This document shows, in pieces, positions 31,904 through 43,067 of a stretch of 64,000 nt of DNA. The notes beneath the pieces are model-generated. The model made no database searches and was not told the DNA's origin. It saw only the letters and a program-made list of their open reading frames with translations. Positions within the stretch are counted from its first letter, which is position 1. Each line of letters begins with the position of its first letter. Origin of the DNA: Oncomelania hupensis (lineage: Eukaryota > Mollusca > Gastropoda > Littorinimorpha > Pomatiopsidae). The stretch is taken from assembly GCA_036898135.1 (NCBI GenBank), contig CM072523.1:32343811-32407810 (forward strand), in the 5' to 3' direction. The position numbers and the translations under genes are program-made.

Positions 31904-32164
31904 CTGTGTAGATAAATGTGAACATTGACAGTATCCAGAAAGACTTGCAGATGAGAAACATTGATTCTGTGTGAATGAACTGTGAACGTTGACAATATCC
32001 AGACAGATTTGAAGTGGAAGATCATTGACTCTGTGTGAATGAACTGAGCATAATGACAATATTCAGACAGTCTGAAATAAGTCTTAATTCTGTACTTTGT
32101 TTGTGCATTACGTTTCAACGTTGTTGAAAGAAATTGGGTAAATTTCTTCTTGAGTGGGGGGTTA
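31904..32164 (+). other. Region between pol stop and 3' LTR: short direct repeats and polypurine tract
   Basis: Three diverged units of about 60-70 bp share CATTGA(C/T)TCTGTGTGAATGAACTG and GACAATATCCAGACAG-type words (about 31890-32075). The purine-rich GAGTGGGGGGTTA (about 32152-32164) abuts the LTR and is the likely plus-strand primer. Confidence 0.75.
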
Positions 32165-32786
32165 TGTTACGTTGAAACGCGAATGGTAGTACGTCGGAAG
32201 CGCGCACGATAGATCTAATCGTTTCGTTTTGCAAAGTATTCAATAATGGAGTTTATTTACCTTTGATTTGAGTTTGCATTGTTGTTAGGAGAGGCTTTGT
32301 ATAACGTTGATAATTTGCGAAGTTTCTGGATCTGCGTGTTTACTCTCGATAGAAATTTCCCGATACATGTCGAAGCAAGAGAAGGTTCCGGGTATGTTTA
32401 GAACAATGTATGACGTAAGTAAGCGATGACGATCTTTAATTCTGATTGGTTGTAATGCGTCATTTTCTAGAACAAACTGAGGTCATCTCGAGTTGAGAGA
32501 AAAAATTATATATTCGATGCTCCGTGTGTTGTTGTGGATAATTGTTGAAGTTGTTGTTAGTTGGAAAGTAAATTTGAGAGTGGAAAGACGATTGAGCGAT
32601 TGTATGCAGTTGTTGATGTGTGCTGAATAAAAGTGGAAAACTTCATACGTCGACTTTGTGACTTGTATGCTGCTTGAGCGGGCTGCGTGGATAAACGAAT
32701 CTGAGTTACACCTTATCAGGAATTCAGCATTGGGGCTGAATCAGATACTGATAAAGAAAAACACCATCATCGAACTGAGTGTAACA
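32165..32786 (+). repeat. 3' LTR (622 bp)
   Basis: Nearly identical to the 5' LTR. The visible differences are one A in an A run, GG for AA near 32562, and a few bases just before the terminal GAGTGTAACA. Confidence 0.93.
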
Positions 32787-33311
32787 CTCTGTCATCAGCA
32801 GCCCTGATGGTTTCGCTCAGTGTCAAACCCGTCCATTCTCGAATGTTGTCCTCCCACCTCTTTTTCGGTCTCCCTCTTCTTCTACCTCCTTGCACTGTGC
32901 CTTGCAGAATAGTCTTTGCAAGGCCTGATGATCTGGTGACGTGGACATACCATCGAAGTTTCCGTTTCTTCACCACTGTGAGCAGGTCATCGTGTTGTCC
33001 AATGGCTTGTGTGATGGTCTGTCGGACTTCGTCGTTGGTGATGTGTTGGGTGTAGGAAATGCCCAGAAGTCTTCTGTAGCACCTCGTCTCCATGCTTTGT
33101 ATTCTTCGTTGGAGATCTGCTGTGAGGGTCCATGTTTCGCAAGCATATAGGAAGATGGAGATGACAAGGGAGCGCAGCAGTCTTACTTTGGAATGTAGAC
33201 TGGTGGTCCTGTCTTTCCAAATGGGCTTCAACCTTGTCAGGGCAGCAGTTGTTTGTGCGATCCTGGAGAGGACTTCCTGTCGGGACCCATTGTCTGATAC
33301 AATGGCTCCTA
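32787..33311 (-). pseudogene. RTE-like LINE fragment, right of the gypsy insertion
   Basis: On the minus strand it carries IWKDRTTSLHSKVRLLRSL, RCYRRLLGISYTQHITNDEV, KKRKLRWYVHVTRSSG and REWTGLTLSETIRAA, the C-terminal region of an RTE-type ORF. It is 5'-truncated at about 33311 compared with the copy at 35 kb. Together with 27059-27165 it was one element before the LTR retrotransposon entered its 3' part. Confidence 0.88.
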
Positions 33312-33616
33312 ATTTGTCCAGCAGTTGTCCAGATTTATCGCTGTAACGGACTGCTGTACGACAGTCCTAAAAGAGCGTGATAGTGTGAATGAGTGAGTAC
33401 AGTTGTTTTAGCAAATGCTGGAGAGTTTAAGTCTAGCATTATAGATTGCCTTTGCAACTAGTACAAACAGGGCACAGTACTAGTATATGATCTAGAGACT
33501 GATCTTTGCAAGTGGAAGTACTTTAAAGCCTTGTATACATTCATTGAATTCAATTCAATCATTTTATTTAACATCTTTTCACAGATGAAACTATTTCACA
33601 CACACACACACACACA

Positions 33617-33654
<38 letters not shown>

Positions 33655-33908
33655 CATAAATACACACACATAAATACAAAAATAATGCTAAAATTCTTAA
33701 ATAGATGATACATCAAGTACACTATTGCGATACTTTAGGAACCAGCGATGACAACAAGAATTCTAGAACTAAACCACTACAAACCGTTTTGAACAGTCCA
33801 TTGTTGTTGTTGTTGTTGTTGTTGTTACTATTCATTTATTTGTTTATTTTTAAATTAATTAATGTATTTATTTATTTATTATTCTAGTAGTAATAGTAGT
33901 AATAGTAA

Positions 33909-33990
<82 letters not shown>

Positions 33991-34066
33991 CCAATCAATC
34001 CAATTTGAGTACAGTTCTGTTTCAATTCACGTCAGTCTTACTTACCGGTCTTCTTCCTGTTTCCAG
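33312..34066. other. Non-coding: LINE-tail-like segment, CA and AGT microsatellites
   Basis: A minus-strand AATAAAATGATTGAATTGAATT segment at about 33540-33575 resembles an RTE tail. (CA)n lies at 33597-33657, (TTG)n at about 33800-33827 and (TAG)n at about 33900-33990. The sequence from 33990 to 34066 is the polypyrimidine approach to the first visible exon. Confidence 0.7.
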
Positions 34067-34272
34067 GTAGCAAGAAGCATCCTTTGGGCATCTACTCTTT
34101 CGATAAGGGTCGGGAGTACCAGAAACAACTTAGGGAGGACCTAGACCGCCTGCTGGAGAGCGACGTTCTGGAAATCCACGGCTCTCCTACCTGGGCCCTG
34201 GAAGTCCACAAACAACATACACACTCCGGTGAATCACCCCTTCTGCACAACAAATTCATGTCCCCTTCGAGG
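34067..34272 (+). CDS. Unrecognised gene, first visible exon
   Basis: Acceptor TTTCCAG before 34067, donor GTAAGC after 34272; enters with two bases, leaves in phase 0. Encodes SKKHPLGIYSFDKGREYQKQ and onward. Confidence 0.75.
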
Positions 34273-37200
34273 GTAAGCACCCCCATCTTGCTCCTTGCAC
34301 TTACCCCCGCTAGGCCACTTATTCTTTTCAGATAGAGCAAATGCAATGACATGGAAGACCTATAGTAATATTTTTTATGAAATCTGGACAAAAAACATTT
34401 TCAAGAGTTCTTGAAATATGGCGTGCAACGGACCGACCGACCGACCGACCTACCGCTCTCGTTCTGATTCCCAACTACAAAGTGTTCTCAGATAAGTCTG
34501 ATGGATACAAAGCGATATTTTTAGGCGCACCCAAACAGGGGAAGGGTTTGAGTGGAGAGAAGAAATACTTATTGCGGCTTAGACCCATATTCCCAAAACA
34601 TGACGTAAATGTAGATACCCAGTTGACTATTTTATCGACTTTGTTGTACTTTGCAGCATGAATCAGCCAACGGGTCAGCCAAGTATAGCAAGGATTCGAA
34701 CCCTGGCCGACGCTCTGCTCCTCCATCCAACAACGGTGTGATGTACTACCGGCCCAACCGCATGCACCAGTACCTGACGGCCACTGAGCTCAAGGATGCT
34801 GCAGAAGCCGAAGACGTTGTCAAATATGGCAGACCAACTCGAACCACGTGAGTTTTTAATGTTTCGCTCCACCAGAAATGTGCCTTCTCGGAGAAATATG
34901 CCGTTTCTGTTGTCGAAGGCTGTGTCTACCTGTTCAGCCCAGAACCCTCTTTTCAGATCAGATAAATTTATTAATTGTCGGAGCAGCACATAGATAGGTT
35001 ATGCATTTAAAATTAAGTGCTACGATTCAATTTCGAGAGATCTTTTGTTTTTGCAGTTAATGTCATGTTTACAATCCCTCAACACGGTGCATAGCTTCAA
35101 ATATTTAGGAGCCATTATATCAGACAATGGGTCCCGACAGGAAGGCCTCTCCAGGATCGCACAAACAACTGCTGCCCTGACAAGGTTGAAGCCCATTTGG
35201 AAAGACAGGACCATCAGTCTACATTCCAAAGTAAGACTGCTGCGTCCCTTGTCATCTCCATCTTCCTATATGCTTGCGAAGCATGGACCATCACAGCAGA
35301 TCTAAACGAAGAATACAAAGCATGGAGATGAGGTGCTACAGAAGACTTCTGGGCATTTCCTACACCCAACACATCACCAACGACGAAGTCCGACAGACCA
35401 TCACACAAGCCATTGGACAACATGATGACCTGCTCACAGTGGTGAAGAAACGGAAACTCCAATGGTATGGCCACGTCACCAGATCATCAGGCCTTGCAAA
35501 GACCATTCTGCAAGGCACAGTGCAAGGAGGTAGAAGAAGAGGGAGACCGAAAAAGAGGTGGGAGGACAACATTCGAGAATAGACTGGTTTGACACTGAGC
35601 GAAGCCATCAGGGCTGCTGAGAACAGAGAAAGATGGAGTATGCTGGTTAAACGATCATCTGTGGTGCCCCTACGGCCTCCGGGTTACGGGACAGGATAGG
35701 ATAGGATAGGTCATGTTTACTCATTCGGGACTGAAGGACGTTTTAAGAAATTGTTACAAAAAGTTTGTTTATTTTTAAATCAAAATGTCTGCTGTCCGAG
35801 GTTTATTAATAGGGAAGAACTCACAGTCTTTAAGATGTATGCATATATTTAAAAACGAAACGAAGCAAAATATTATGACTAAAGAACGCAAAGGCTTAGT
35901 GGTACCCATGGAATTGGGTGGTACCCATAGCTACTACATTGTTTCTGTGAAATCCATTCGCTAGTTGTGACTCTGTGTGAACATATTATATGCTGAATAG
36001 TATATTGAAGAAACAAAGTTTGTTTCAGCTTATTACGGGCCCGACTTAGGGAATCACCTTCTTCCAACGCTTACGAAGTTCGACGACAGTTAGAGCAACG
36101 TAAGTTCGTTGTTGGTCTGGTTGTTTGATTTGTTGGCTTGTTTGTTTGTGTGCGTGCTTGGCTCGTGGGCGTTTTGATACTGATGTGTGTGTGTGTTTGT
36201 GTGTGTGAGTGTAGGAGCGCGCGCGTGTGTGTGTGTGTTTGTGTGTCTGTCGATGTGTGTCTGTCTGTGTCAGTGTTTGTGTTATCTGTGTTTTGTGTTC
36301 AATGCCAGCATTGTTTATGGTTGTGTTATCAGGATAGGATTATGGTCGTGCTCGTCGAGTTTATGGTGGAATTCACTTGTATTGGTGGTGCCATTGGTGT
36401 GAAGGAGGTGGAGGGGGTCTGATTGTGATGATAATGATGACGATGGTAATGGTATTTTTGCTGCCTCTGATGTTGCTTCCTCTGCTACTGCTGCTGCTGC
36501 TGATGATGATGATGATGATTTCCGTTTTCAAAATATTGCAATACTTTATTTACTTGTTTTTACAGGCCTGGATGAAATAAAAACTGGAAGTATATTCAGA
36601 AATCCCAAAGAGTAAGTTTGTGCAAACTATTTCTTTCCAATACTTATCATTACTGAAATTGATGTATACTGTACAAGTCTTAGCAATGGATTGGAGTTGA
36701 CCCTGATTTGGCTCGGAAGAGTCCGCTGGACCTAAAGCAATAACCATGTAATGTAATGTAGCAATGGATTCTCGGTCATTTAAGATTCCTTTTATGTATT
36801 CTGAATCTTGTCTTCGCTCAGCAACAAACAGAACGTGGGCTATTAAAAAAACGTATTCTGTTAATTACTTTACTTTAATGGTAGTTTAATTTATTGTAGT
36901 TTAAATTAATTTGATTGTGTTGTGTTTTATTTTATCTAATTTAACTTAATGGTAGTTTAGTTTAATGTAATTTTAAATTATATAATTGTGTGGTATTTTA
37001 TCTATTTTAATTTAATTTAATTTTTATTTCAGGTTTGTTCACCAACAGCAGGACGTAGAGGGCGAATCGATTTATTCTTTTATTACTGGTGCTCGGTATA
37101 ACAGGTAGGCACGCAGTTTTCCCGACTGTTCGTCCGTGTGTCTCTTTGTTTGCCCCCCTCCCCCCACCTTCTCCTCTTCTCCCCCACTCCTTGCCTCTCT

Positions 37201-39749
37201 CTCTCTCTCAATCAATCGATTGACCAACTGCCTTATTTGTTTCAGGGCTCACTGCCTTGATTCTAAGAGTTTGTCACAGTACGGGGTCTACATGCCGCGT
37301 AACAACCCTCTCGGCTGCTTCGTCGTACCCCAGAAGATGGACGGTCTGGAAACCACCTCAGCGCCGCCAGGTAGGCTACGTCATCATGACGTCAAACCTC
37401 GTGTGACGTATCTGCTTAGTTTGTCAGACATAAGAGAAACAGGCAGTCGGAAGTTTACAAAGTTATCACTGTTTAAGAAGAACATGCAGAAGAAAACGGC
37501 CCGATATATTGCTATTCCTGCTGTAATGTTGGATGGATGGAATACAAAAAGAACTGCTAGCATTCGATAGTTCCATTGTTGTTGTTGTTGTTGATGACCC
37601 TGACGACGACTAAGACGAACATTACATTGCCATGTAGCACGTATAGTGCTCTGTTTGAGAAAGGACTGGTTTATTAACATTGTCGCTGTGGCTAATGCAA
37701 GTATACAACATTGTCGCTGTGGCTAATGCAAGTATATAGTCAGAGTCTCCTCTCTGAGAATCCTTGCCGGGAAGAGAGGGGACTGTAAACTGATTAAATA
37801 AAAAAATAAAAATAAAAAAATAAAATAAAATAAAATGCAAGTATACTACAAAAATGTTAATGATATCCGCTCTTTTTTATGAAAATTATAAACCACACTG
37901 AAATTTCATCAGTATCGCCTAAACCCTTCAAACACTGCATTAGTCTATATGAATTTATAGCGTTTGTCTATCTCTGGAATTGATAGAAGAAATGCAAGTG
38001 ATTTTTATACGAGACGGAAGCGATATTTCTACACACCCAACTCAACACAATTATGTTATGTTATGTTATGTTATGTTATGTTATGTTATGTTATGTTATG
38101 TTATGTTATGTTATGTTATTTATTTATTCATTTATCCATTAAAAAAATTCTATTAAAAAACGCAGACTCACCCCGGTCAGACATAGGCGACAAATCACCG
38201 CCCACCCCGACCACCAAGCGTCGCCGGCCGACAACTGCCCCTGGGTATGGGCACAGGAGAAAGCAACCTTCTCCCCGCATCACCCCCAGACCTGCTTGGG
38301 GAGATGCTGCTTCCTCCCTTCACATCACCAACAGCTTGAACAAGGGAGCGCCCAAGGAGAACGGCGCCCCAGTGATTGAGGAGACGAAAGCGTGGTCACC
38401 TAAGGTTAATTTGAAAGGTAAAGGGAGAGCATTTGATTAAGAATTGGTGGATTATTTCCCCTTAAATGCGAAGCCGTCTTCCTTTTTTGTTTCTTAGAAT
38501 CTTTATTTTTGGTATTTAGCTTATTACAAAAAATAAACTCGGCTCTCCTAGTGTCTTTCTTTCTATTTTTTTTCTTTCTCTATTATGTTTAATAATTAAG
38601 TTTTGTGGGTTTTCAAAAAATGTAAAAACACGTAAAACAAAGTAAATTTATTTTACTGTAGGCTAACATTTATTTTTGCATTTTATTGGCATCTGCAGGC
38701 AAGCCCATGCCACTGAATTTCACAAGGGAAGGCCCACTGAGGTTGGAGTCCCGTTTGCCCAGTGTGCATGGTACATCTCTCTCCAAACTGAGACGGGTGA
38801 GTACACACAAGCAAACAGACACACGCACACACAGAGATACACACATTCGCAACACACACAGCCACCCACAAACACACACACATACCCACACACAAACACA
38901 CGCTCTCATACGCACACACACAAAAACACAAACACACACACACAATCACATATAACCACACACAGCCACCCACAAACACACACACATACCCACACACAAA
39001 CACACGCTCTCATACGCACACACACAAAAACACAAACACACACACACAATCACATATAACCACACACACAAAGCATTGCCAGTAGACCCACACATGATTG
39101 TCACTTTTCCAGTAGTATTACAACTCGACGTAAGTTACTGATGAACCAATTTCGTTCATTTGTTCATGTTTGAACACTGTTGATAAACCTATTCTTGCTG
39201 TCTATCACAGATGAGAGATCCAGTGGAAGAGAACGGGTCTGAGGCAAACCAACCCCCACCATCACCAGTCCCTACCTCCCACCAAGAAACCGTCAACGGC
39301 CATCCTCAGCTGTTGCCAGCTGTCAAACAGGAAGCGGAAACGGCAGATCGGAAGTCCGAAGGCAAACCGGAAGCAGAATCTGCTCCGAAGCCGGCTCCGA
39401 AAGACCTGTCCGTCAACGTGCTTTCCGTGACGCCCCCGGCTTCTGCTGCAGCAGCAGCAGCAGCAAAGGAAAGCGAAATACAGAATGAGGAAGAAGAAAA
39501 GAAAGATGAGGCCGTTGAGGACGAGAAGAAGAAAGAGGAAAAAGACGGAGAAATGGCGCAAGATGTGGAGGAAAACCCTGTGGGGGAAGACGGCGAGCAG
39601 AAGCTGGAAGAAAGAGGAAAAGATAACGCAGAGAAGGAGAAACCTGACATCACTGGTGATGAAACAGCTGCGTCACCAGAACCGAAGACAGATTCGGAAG
39701 CTGTAAGTAGATGCTTGACGACTTCGACGTCGCCGATGATGATGATGAC

Positions 39750-39781
<32 letters not shown>

Positions 39782-39862
39782 CGATGATGATCACGAAGAC
39801 AATATTTGTGATTAAATGCATCTACCTTGACGACTAATTACCACATAGCCGCCTCCGCCATC

Positions 39863-39894
<32 letters not shown>

Positions 39895-40754
39895 CGACGA
39901 CGACGATGACGTCAACGACGATTCCGACTTTAATAAGTAACAAATTGTAATTATATTCTCATCTTGTGTTGAAGGTGGTTGCGGAGGCGACTGTCGAGGC
40001 TGAAGCTGCTGTCGAGGCTGAAGCTGCTGTCGACATCGCTGATGACGTGGCAGACAACAACGCCAATGACAAGGACAGCACAGCTGCTGATGATCACGAT
40101 TACACGCCAGCAACCCAAGCCTATCCCACTGGAGATAACGTCACCTTCTTCTTGACTGAAGAAGGAGGAGAGAAGCACAAACTGAAGGGTGGCGATGACG
40201 TCACAAATGACGCAGAGGCCGACGACGCCACAAATGAGGAGGGAGAACGTGAAACAAAAGACGGTTCCGTTGATGAAATCCTTGACGCTAATGATGACTT
40301 CGCAAAAACCAACGATGACGTCATGGAAGAAGGTGAAGAAAGTGGCAATGATAATGTTGAGGCAAACTCCGCTTCTCCTCCTCCTCGGCGGGAAGACGGA
40401 GTCTCTAGCGCATGTTCCAAGAAATCCAAGGGCAAAAAGAGCGTCACTTTCAGCGAACCTGACGCAGGCGACGTGGCTGCCGTAGATGACGAAGAAGCCG
40501 ATGAAGATGGAATCAATGCAGAGAAAAGTAATCCAACAAATAACACTAAAGACAATCCTACTTCCGACTCCTCCGAACATACCAACGTAGCAGGTTCGGC
40601 AAGTAGAGGTCAAGTTCAAGGTCAAGACAGCGTCGGCCCTGAACCCGATGTCATTGAACAAGGGCACGGCCACAGAGAACCGCTCAAGGTCGTCGTGACC
40701 CATATAGAAAGGAGAATGGGAGCGCCCGCGCCTAAAGTAGAGCCTGAAAAATGA
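34067..40754 (+). CDS. Host gene of unrecognised function, ten coding exons, 5' end not seen
   Basis: Ten exons join in one frame with matching phases and GT-AG borders: 34067-34272, 34657-34847, 36029-36099, 36566-36611, 37033-37104, 37246-37370, 38166-38417, 38699-38796, 39211-39702 and 39975-40754, about 777 codons. The first visible exon enters in phase 1, so at least one upstream exon is missing. The N-terminal half is compact and looks conserved (IYSFDKGREYQKQLREDL, GVMYYRPNRMHQYLTATEL, YGVYMPRNNPLGCFVVPQ). The middle is basic (TTKRRRPTTAPGYGHRRK). The C-terminal 420 residues are low-complexity, rich in Glu, Asp and Ala, with KKSKGKKSVTFSEPDAGD near the end. I do not recognise the family and assign no function. 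No signal peptide or membrane segment is seen in the visible part. Confidence 0.8.
34657..34847 (+). CDS. Unrecognised gene, second visible exon
   Basis: Acceptor TTTGCAG, donor GTGAGT; phase 0 in, phase 2 out. Encodes the NNGVMYYRPNRMHQYLTATE segment. Confidence 0.8.
35045..35711 (+). pseudogene. RTE-like LINE fragment in an intron of the unrecognised gene
   Basis: C-terminal part of an RTE-type ORF: LNTVHSFKYLGAIISDNGSR, LKPIWKDRTISLHSKVRLLR, then in another frame RCYRRLLGISYTQHITNDEV and KKRKLQWYGHVTRSSG. A stop replaces the W of the EWTGL motif near 35581, and a frame change lies near 35250-35310. The 3' end is a short GGATAGGATA repeat, typical of this family here. Inserted in the sense orientation of the host gene. 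Confidence 0.88.
36029..36099 (+). CDS. Unrecognised gene, third visible exon
   Basis: 71 bp; acceptor TTTGTTTCAG, donor GTAAGT. Encodes RARLRESPSSNAYEVRRQ in frame with its neighbours. Confidence 0.78.
36182..36520. repeat. TG-rich and GAT/CTG-rich intronic low-complexity sequence
   Basis: A GT-rich tract at about 36182-36300 and short GATGAT and CTGCTG runs at about 36425-36520, within an intron. Confidence 0.8.
36566..36611 (+). CDS. Unrecognised gene, fourth visible exon (46 bp)
   Basis: Acceptor GTTTTTACAG, donor GTAAGT; encodes LDEIKTGSIFRNPK. Small, but phases fit on both sides. Confidence 0.75.
36693..36758 (+). mobile_element. 66-bp 3'-end fragment of R family (TAATG tail)
   Basis: It holds CCCTGATTTGGCTCGGAAGA, GTCCGCTGGACCTAAAGCAA and a TAATG tail. 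The perfect duplication TAGCAATGGATT (36681-36692 and 36759-36770) shows it is an insertion of this short length, not a decayed longer copy. Confidence 0.88.
37033..37104 (+). CDS. Unrecognised gene, fifth visible exon
   Basis: Acceptor TTTATTTCAG, donor GTAGGC; encodes FVHQQQDVEGESIYSFITGA. Confidence 0.78.
37246..37370 (+). CDS. Unrecognised gene, sixth visible exon
   Basis: Acceptor TTGTTTCAG, donor GTAGGC; encodes HCLDSKSLSQYGVYMPRNNP and GCFVVPQKMDGLETTSAPP. Confidence 0.82.
37737..37795 (-). repeat. Dispersed repeat D, copy 2
   Basis: Inverted match to 11330-11388, followed on the plus strand by an A-rich AAATAAAAT run, which could be its tail read from the other side. Confidence 0.55.
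38051..38119. repeat. (TTATG)n pentanucleotide microsatellite
   Basis: About 13 perfect units, 47 bp before the acceptor of the next exon. Confidence 0.97.
38166..38417 (+). CDS. Unrecognised gene, seventh visible exon
   Basis: Acceptor AAAAAACGCAG with a weak pyrimidine tract, donor GTAAAG. Encodes the basic SPPTPTTKRRRPTTAPGYGH region and ends KAWSPKVNLK. Confidence 0.8.
38699..38796 (+). CDS. Unrecognised gene, eighth visible exon
   Basis: Acceptor GGCATCTGCAG, donor GTGAGT; encodes KPMPLNFTREGPLRLESRLP. Confidence 0.8.
38808..39068. repeat. (CA)n-rich intronic tract with an internal direct duplication of about 105 bp
   Basis: A CACACAGCCACCCACAAACA block with CACGCTCTCATACGC occurs twice (about 38855-38960 and 38960-39065), nearly identical. 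Confidence 0.9.
39211..39702 (+). CDS. Unrecognised gene, ninth visible exon (acidic)
   Basis: Acceptor CTATCACAG, donor GTAAGT, 164 codons in phase 0. Pro/Glu-rich start, then a run of seven Ala and long Glu/Lys stretches. Confidence 0.8.
39736..39905. repeat. Intronic (GAT)n tracts
   Basis: GAT/GAC repeats at 39736-39791 and 39864-39912, separated by about 70 bp. Confidence 0.93.
39975..40754 (+). CDS. Unrecognised gene, last visible exon
   Basis: 260 codons including the TGA at 40752-40754. The acceptor (TGTGTTGAAG) has a weak pyrimidine tract, so the start could shift by a few codons. Asp/Glu/Ala-rich with three tandem EATVEAEAAVEAEAAV-type steps at the start and KKSKGKKSVTFSEP, a possible phosphoserine site context, in the second half. 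Confidence 0.75.
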   Translation: MVAEATVEAEAAVEAEAAVDIADDVADNNANDKDSTAADDHDYTPATQAYPTGDNVTFFLTEEGGEKHKLKGGDDVTNDAEADDATNEEGERETKDGSVDEILDANDDFAKTNDDVMEEGEESGNDNVEANSASPPPRREDGVSSACSKKSKGKKSVTFSEPDAGDVAAVDDEEADEDGINAEKSNPTNNTKDNPTSDSSEHTNVAGSASRGQVQGQDSVGPEPDVIEQGHGHREPLKVVVTHIERRMGAPAPKVEPEK

Positions 40755-41675
40755 GTGACGAGATATGAATTTAATTGATGAGAAATGAATCCAGCAATAA
40801 TTGTTGTGCATCGTGTTTGAAGAATCAGTCGAACTTTTCAGCACCTCGCCTTGAGCATCTCTTTGAATTGATAAGTGCGCTATATTAAAATAATATTTTT
40901 GTACAATGTATTTTGCCTGGAAAGACCTAAAACGTGCTCAAATGATTTGTTGTTGTTGTTACGTCCATTTCACTCTTGACCCATCACTGGGCTAAGCGAG
41001 GGAGTCTGTGTATACTATAAAGCAAAACGGAATACCTTTTTAGGATGTAAAGGGTTAAACTTCAATTATGTTTTGCTTTGTTCTGTGACATAGATAATTA
41101 TATGTTATTAAAATAGACACTTTGTTGTGCAAAGAAATTGTAGTCGTTTTAAATAATTTCAAAATAAAAAAGGGTAAACACAAATTTATACTTTATACTT
41201 TCCTTTGGTTTTGTGTGTGTGTGTGTGTTGAATTGTATTTTTAAGCAAGCATTTTGTTTAATTTCGCATAATAGGAATTTGTGTGAAGGCAAGAAAAATT
41301 ATATGAATGATGCTTTGCTGCTGTTTTGACGTACAGACTGATAACTTTGTTTGTAATATCATTTTTCCAACTTTGTATAATTTTTCCCCCATTTTCCCCT
41401 GTATTATTATTATTGTTTGTTTTTGTGTACGTAAATAATTATTGTATTATGTTTTAATAATTATTGCGCATGTGAGTGTGCCTGTCAAATGGGCGCCAAA
41501 AAATTAAATGTTGCAAGTGCCAAACTTAATTATTGACTGTTTTGAAAATAATATATCCGTTCATCTCCATGAGTTAATGTCTTGGCGGTAACCTAACACT
41601 GTGCTTATATCAAGGGTCCTCGTTCATTTGAGCGCATGCTATTATATATAAACTACCTGTTGTTTGATGTAATAT
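40755..41675 (+). other. Probable 3' untranslated region and downstream intergenic DNA
   Basis: AT-rich. AATAAA occurs near 41163 (within CAAAATAAAAAAGG) as a candidate polyadenylation signal. No further frame. Confidence 0.5.
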
Positions 41676-42253
41676 ACCCCCGCTGGGGTGCCGGGGGTTT
41701 CAGTATAAATAGTATCCCCACTTTCTGGAAATTTAGTGCTTTAAATTCCCACTGTCGCTGTCTTTCTCATTTGTTCTTTCTCATTCCTGCTCTGTTCTAT
41801 CAATCTGCTATACTATCTTCTTCTTCGCTAGACCAGTCACCTATCATTTTTCTTGAAAACTCTTCCGGGACAAGACTCCTTATTTGTGTGTGAGGTCTGT
41901 TGGATCAGCTTGGGAATATTGGACGCTTTCTGCCAGGTGGTCACTAGGGCTTCCTATGATGTTATTATTTAGCAATGTAGGCATTTTATATGTATGTGTT
42001 TGGTTGATAATTTATAATGATGTTTGTATTCTATTTTGTTTTTGTAAACGGGGGCTCGATAAATAAGAGTATAGCCTCAGCGTCCCCTGCATGGGATGTC
42101 TTTATTGTAAAGTGACTGGTTGGTGGAGAGCGTTCAGTTTTACCACTAGGGTTGTTTCAGCAGATCTTTAATGCGGATCGGGGGTTGTCCGGTCCTGATT
42201 TGGCTCGGAAGAGTCCGCTGGACCTAAAGCAATAATCACGTAATGTAATGTAA
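41676..42253 (+). mobile_element. R family, short subtype, full length (578 bp)
   Basis: Starts ACCCCCGCTGGGGTGCCGGG, whose ends can pair as a hairpin, then has TATAAATAG about 30 bp in. Ends AGCAATAATCACG plus (TAATG)n. The duplication TGTTTGATGTAATAT / TGTTTGACGTAATAT (41661-41675 and 42254-42268, one mismatch) fixes both ends. It lacks the roughly 120-bp 5' block of the long subtype. Confidence 0.9.
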
Positions 42254-43040
42254 TGTTTGACGTAATATGGCCGGATTCTTTAAAGTGCCGCAAAAAACAT
42301 GTGCTGCTCTTGTATAATCATGGCACGAACCGTTTAGTACATACGCACTGAAGATCACTCGCTGTGTGCATGTCATCTTGTTCTTCTTCTTGTTCTTGTC
42401 TTCTTGTTCATCATCATCATCGTCATCATCATCATCATCATCATCATGATGATCATCATCATCATCATCATCATTATCATCATCTTCGTCTTCTTCTTTT
42501 TCTTCCTCAGCGGACAGCAATTATCTGACGTGTTCTGTTGTCTTTTTCAGAAGTGTTGGTTTTGCAAGAACATGAAACAGGCCATATTATTAAATATTGG
42601 CCGTGCTTGAACCTTCTATAGATATCTGCCGTATCGTGCGCATGAATTTTATATAATTTATAATTGTGTGCTTAATTCGTTGTATGATGTAAACTAGTGG
42701 TTTTGAGTTTTGTTATTGTCATCTGCATGTTTTTGTTTGTTTGTTTGTTTATTTCTTTGTTCTTTTTTGTTTGCATATCATGGGATCTTAGGGACAGATG
42801 TTCCATCGTCTAAAATGTTTTCATGACACTGATTTTTTTTGTACTTTGAAAAAAAAAGAGTAAAGATTGTGTCAATTTTCATGAATATGTTTCATTATTA
42901 TTTTCTGGTATATGAGCTGGTTATGGTTTGTGACTTTAAGAAAATCTTTGTCTTCTATTTGCAAATATTTTGTTGTCATTTATTGATCTCACATTCATAT
43001 TAAATGCCCTTGTCGTTATTTAAAATTATGTCTAGTTAGG
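42254..43040. other. Non-coding stretch with a (CAT)n tract at 42409-42486
   Basis: CATCAT/GATGAT compound repeat with an ATCATGATGATC palindrome at its centre. No gene seen. Confidence 0.6.
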
Positions 43041-43067
43041 CGATGATGATGATGATGGTGATGATGG

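Larger units (their letters stand above)
27166..32786 (+). mobile_element. Ty3/gypsy-type LTR retrotransposon with integrase-before-RT order, RT-deleted
   Basis: 5.6-kb element with LTRs at 27166-27788 and 32165-32786, and a perfect 5-bp duplication CTCTG (27161-27165 and 32787-32791). It holds one long gag-pol frame, a purine-rich GAGTGGGGGGTTA just before the 3' LTR, and a 560-bp leader. The pol order PR-IN-RT matches the Gmr1-like group of Ty3/gypsy elements rather than canonical gypsy (PR-RT-RH-IN). Most of RT and all recognisable RNase H are missing. The two LTRs differ at only a handful of positions, so insertion is recent on the scale of this genome. It lies inside an older RTE-like LINE. 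Confidence 0.93.

Noticed and set aside
39262..40844. Minus-strand frames of up to 297 residues opposite the last exons of the host gene
   Set aside because: The plus strand has matching splice sites and phases; the minus frames are shadows of its biased codons.
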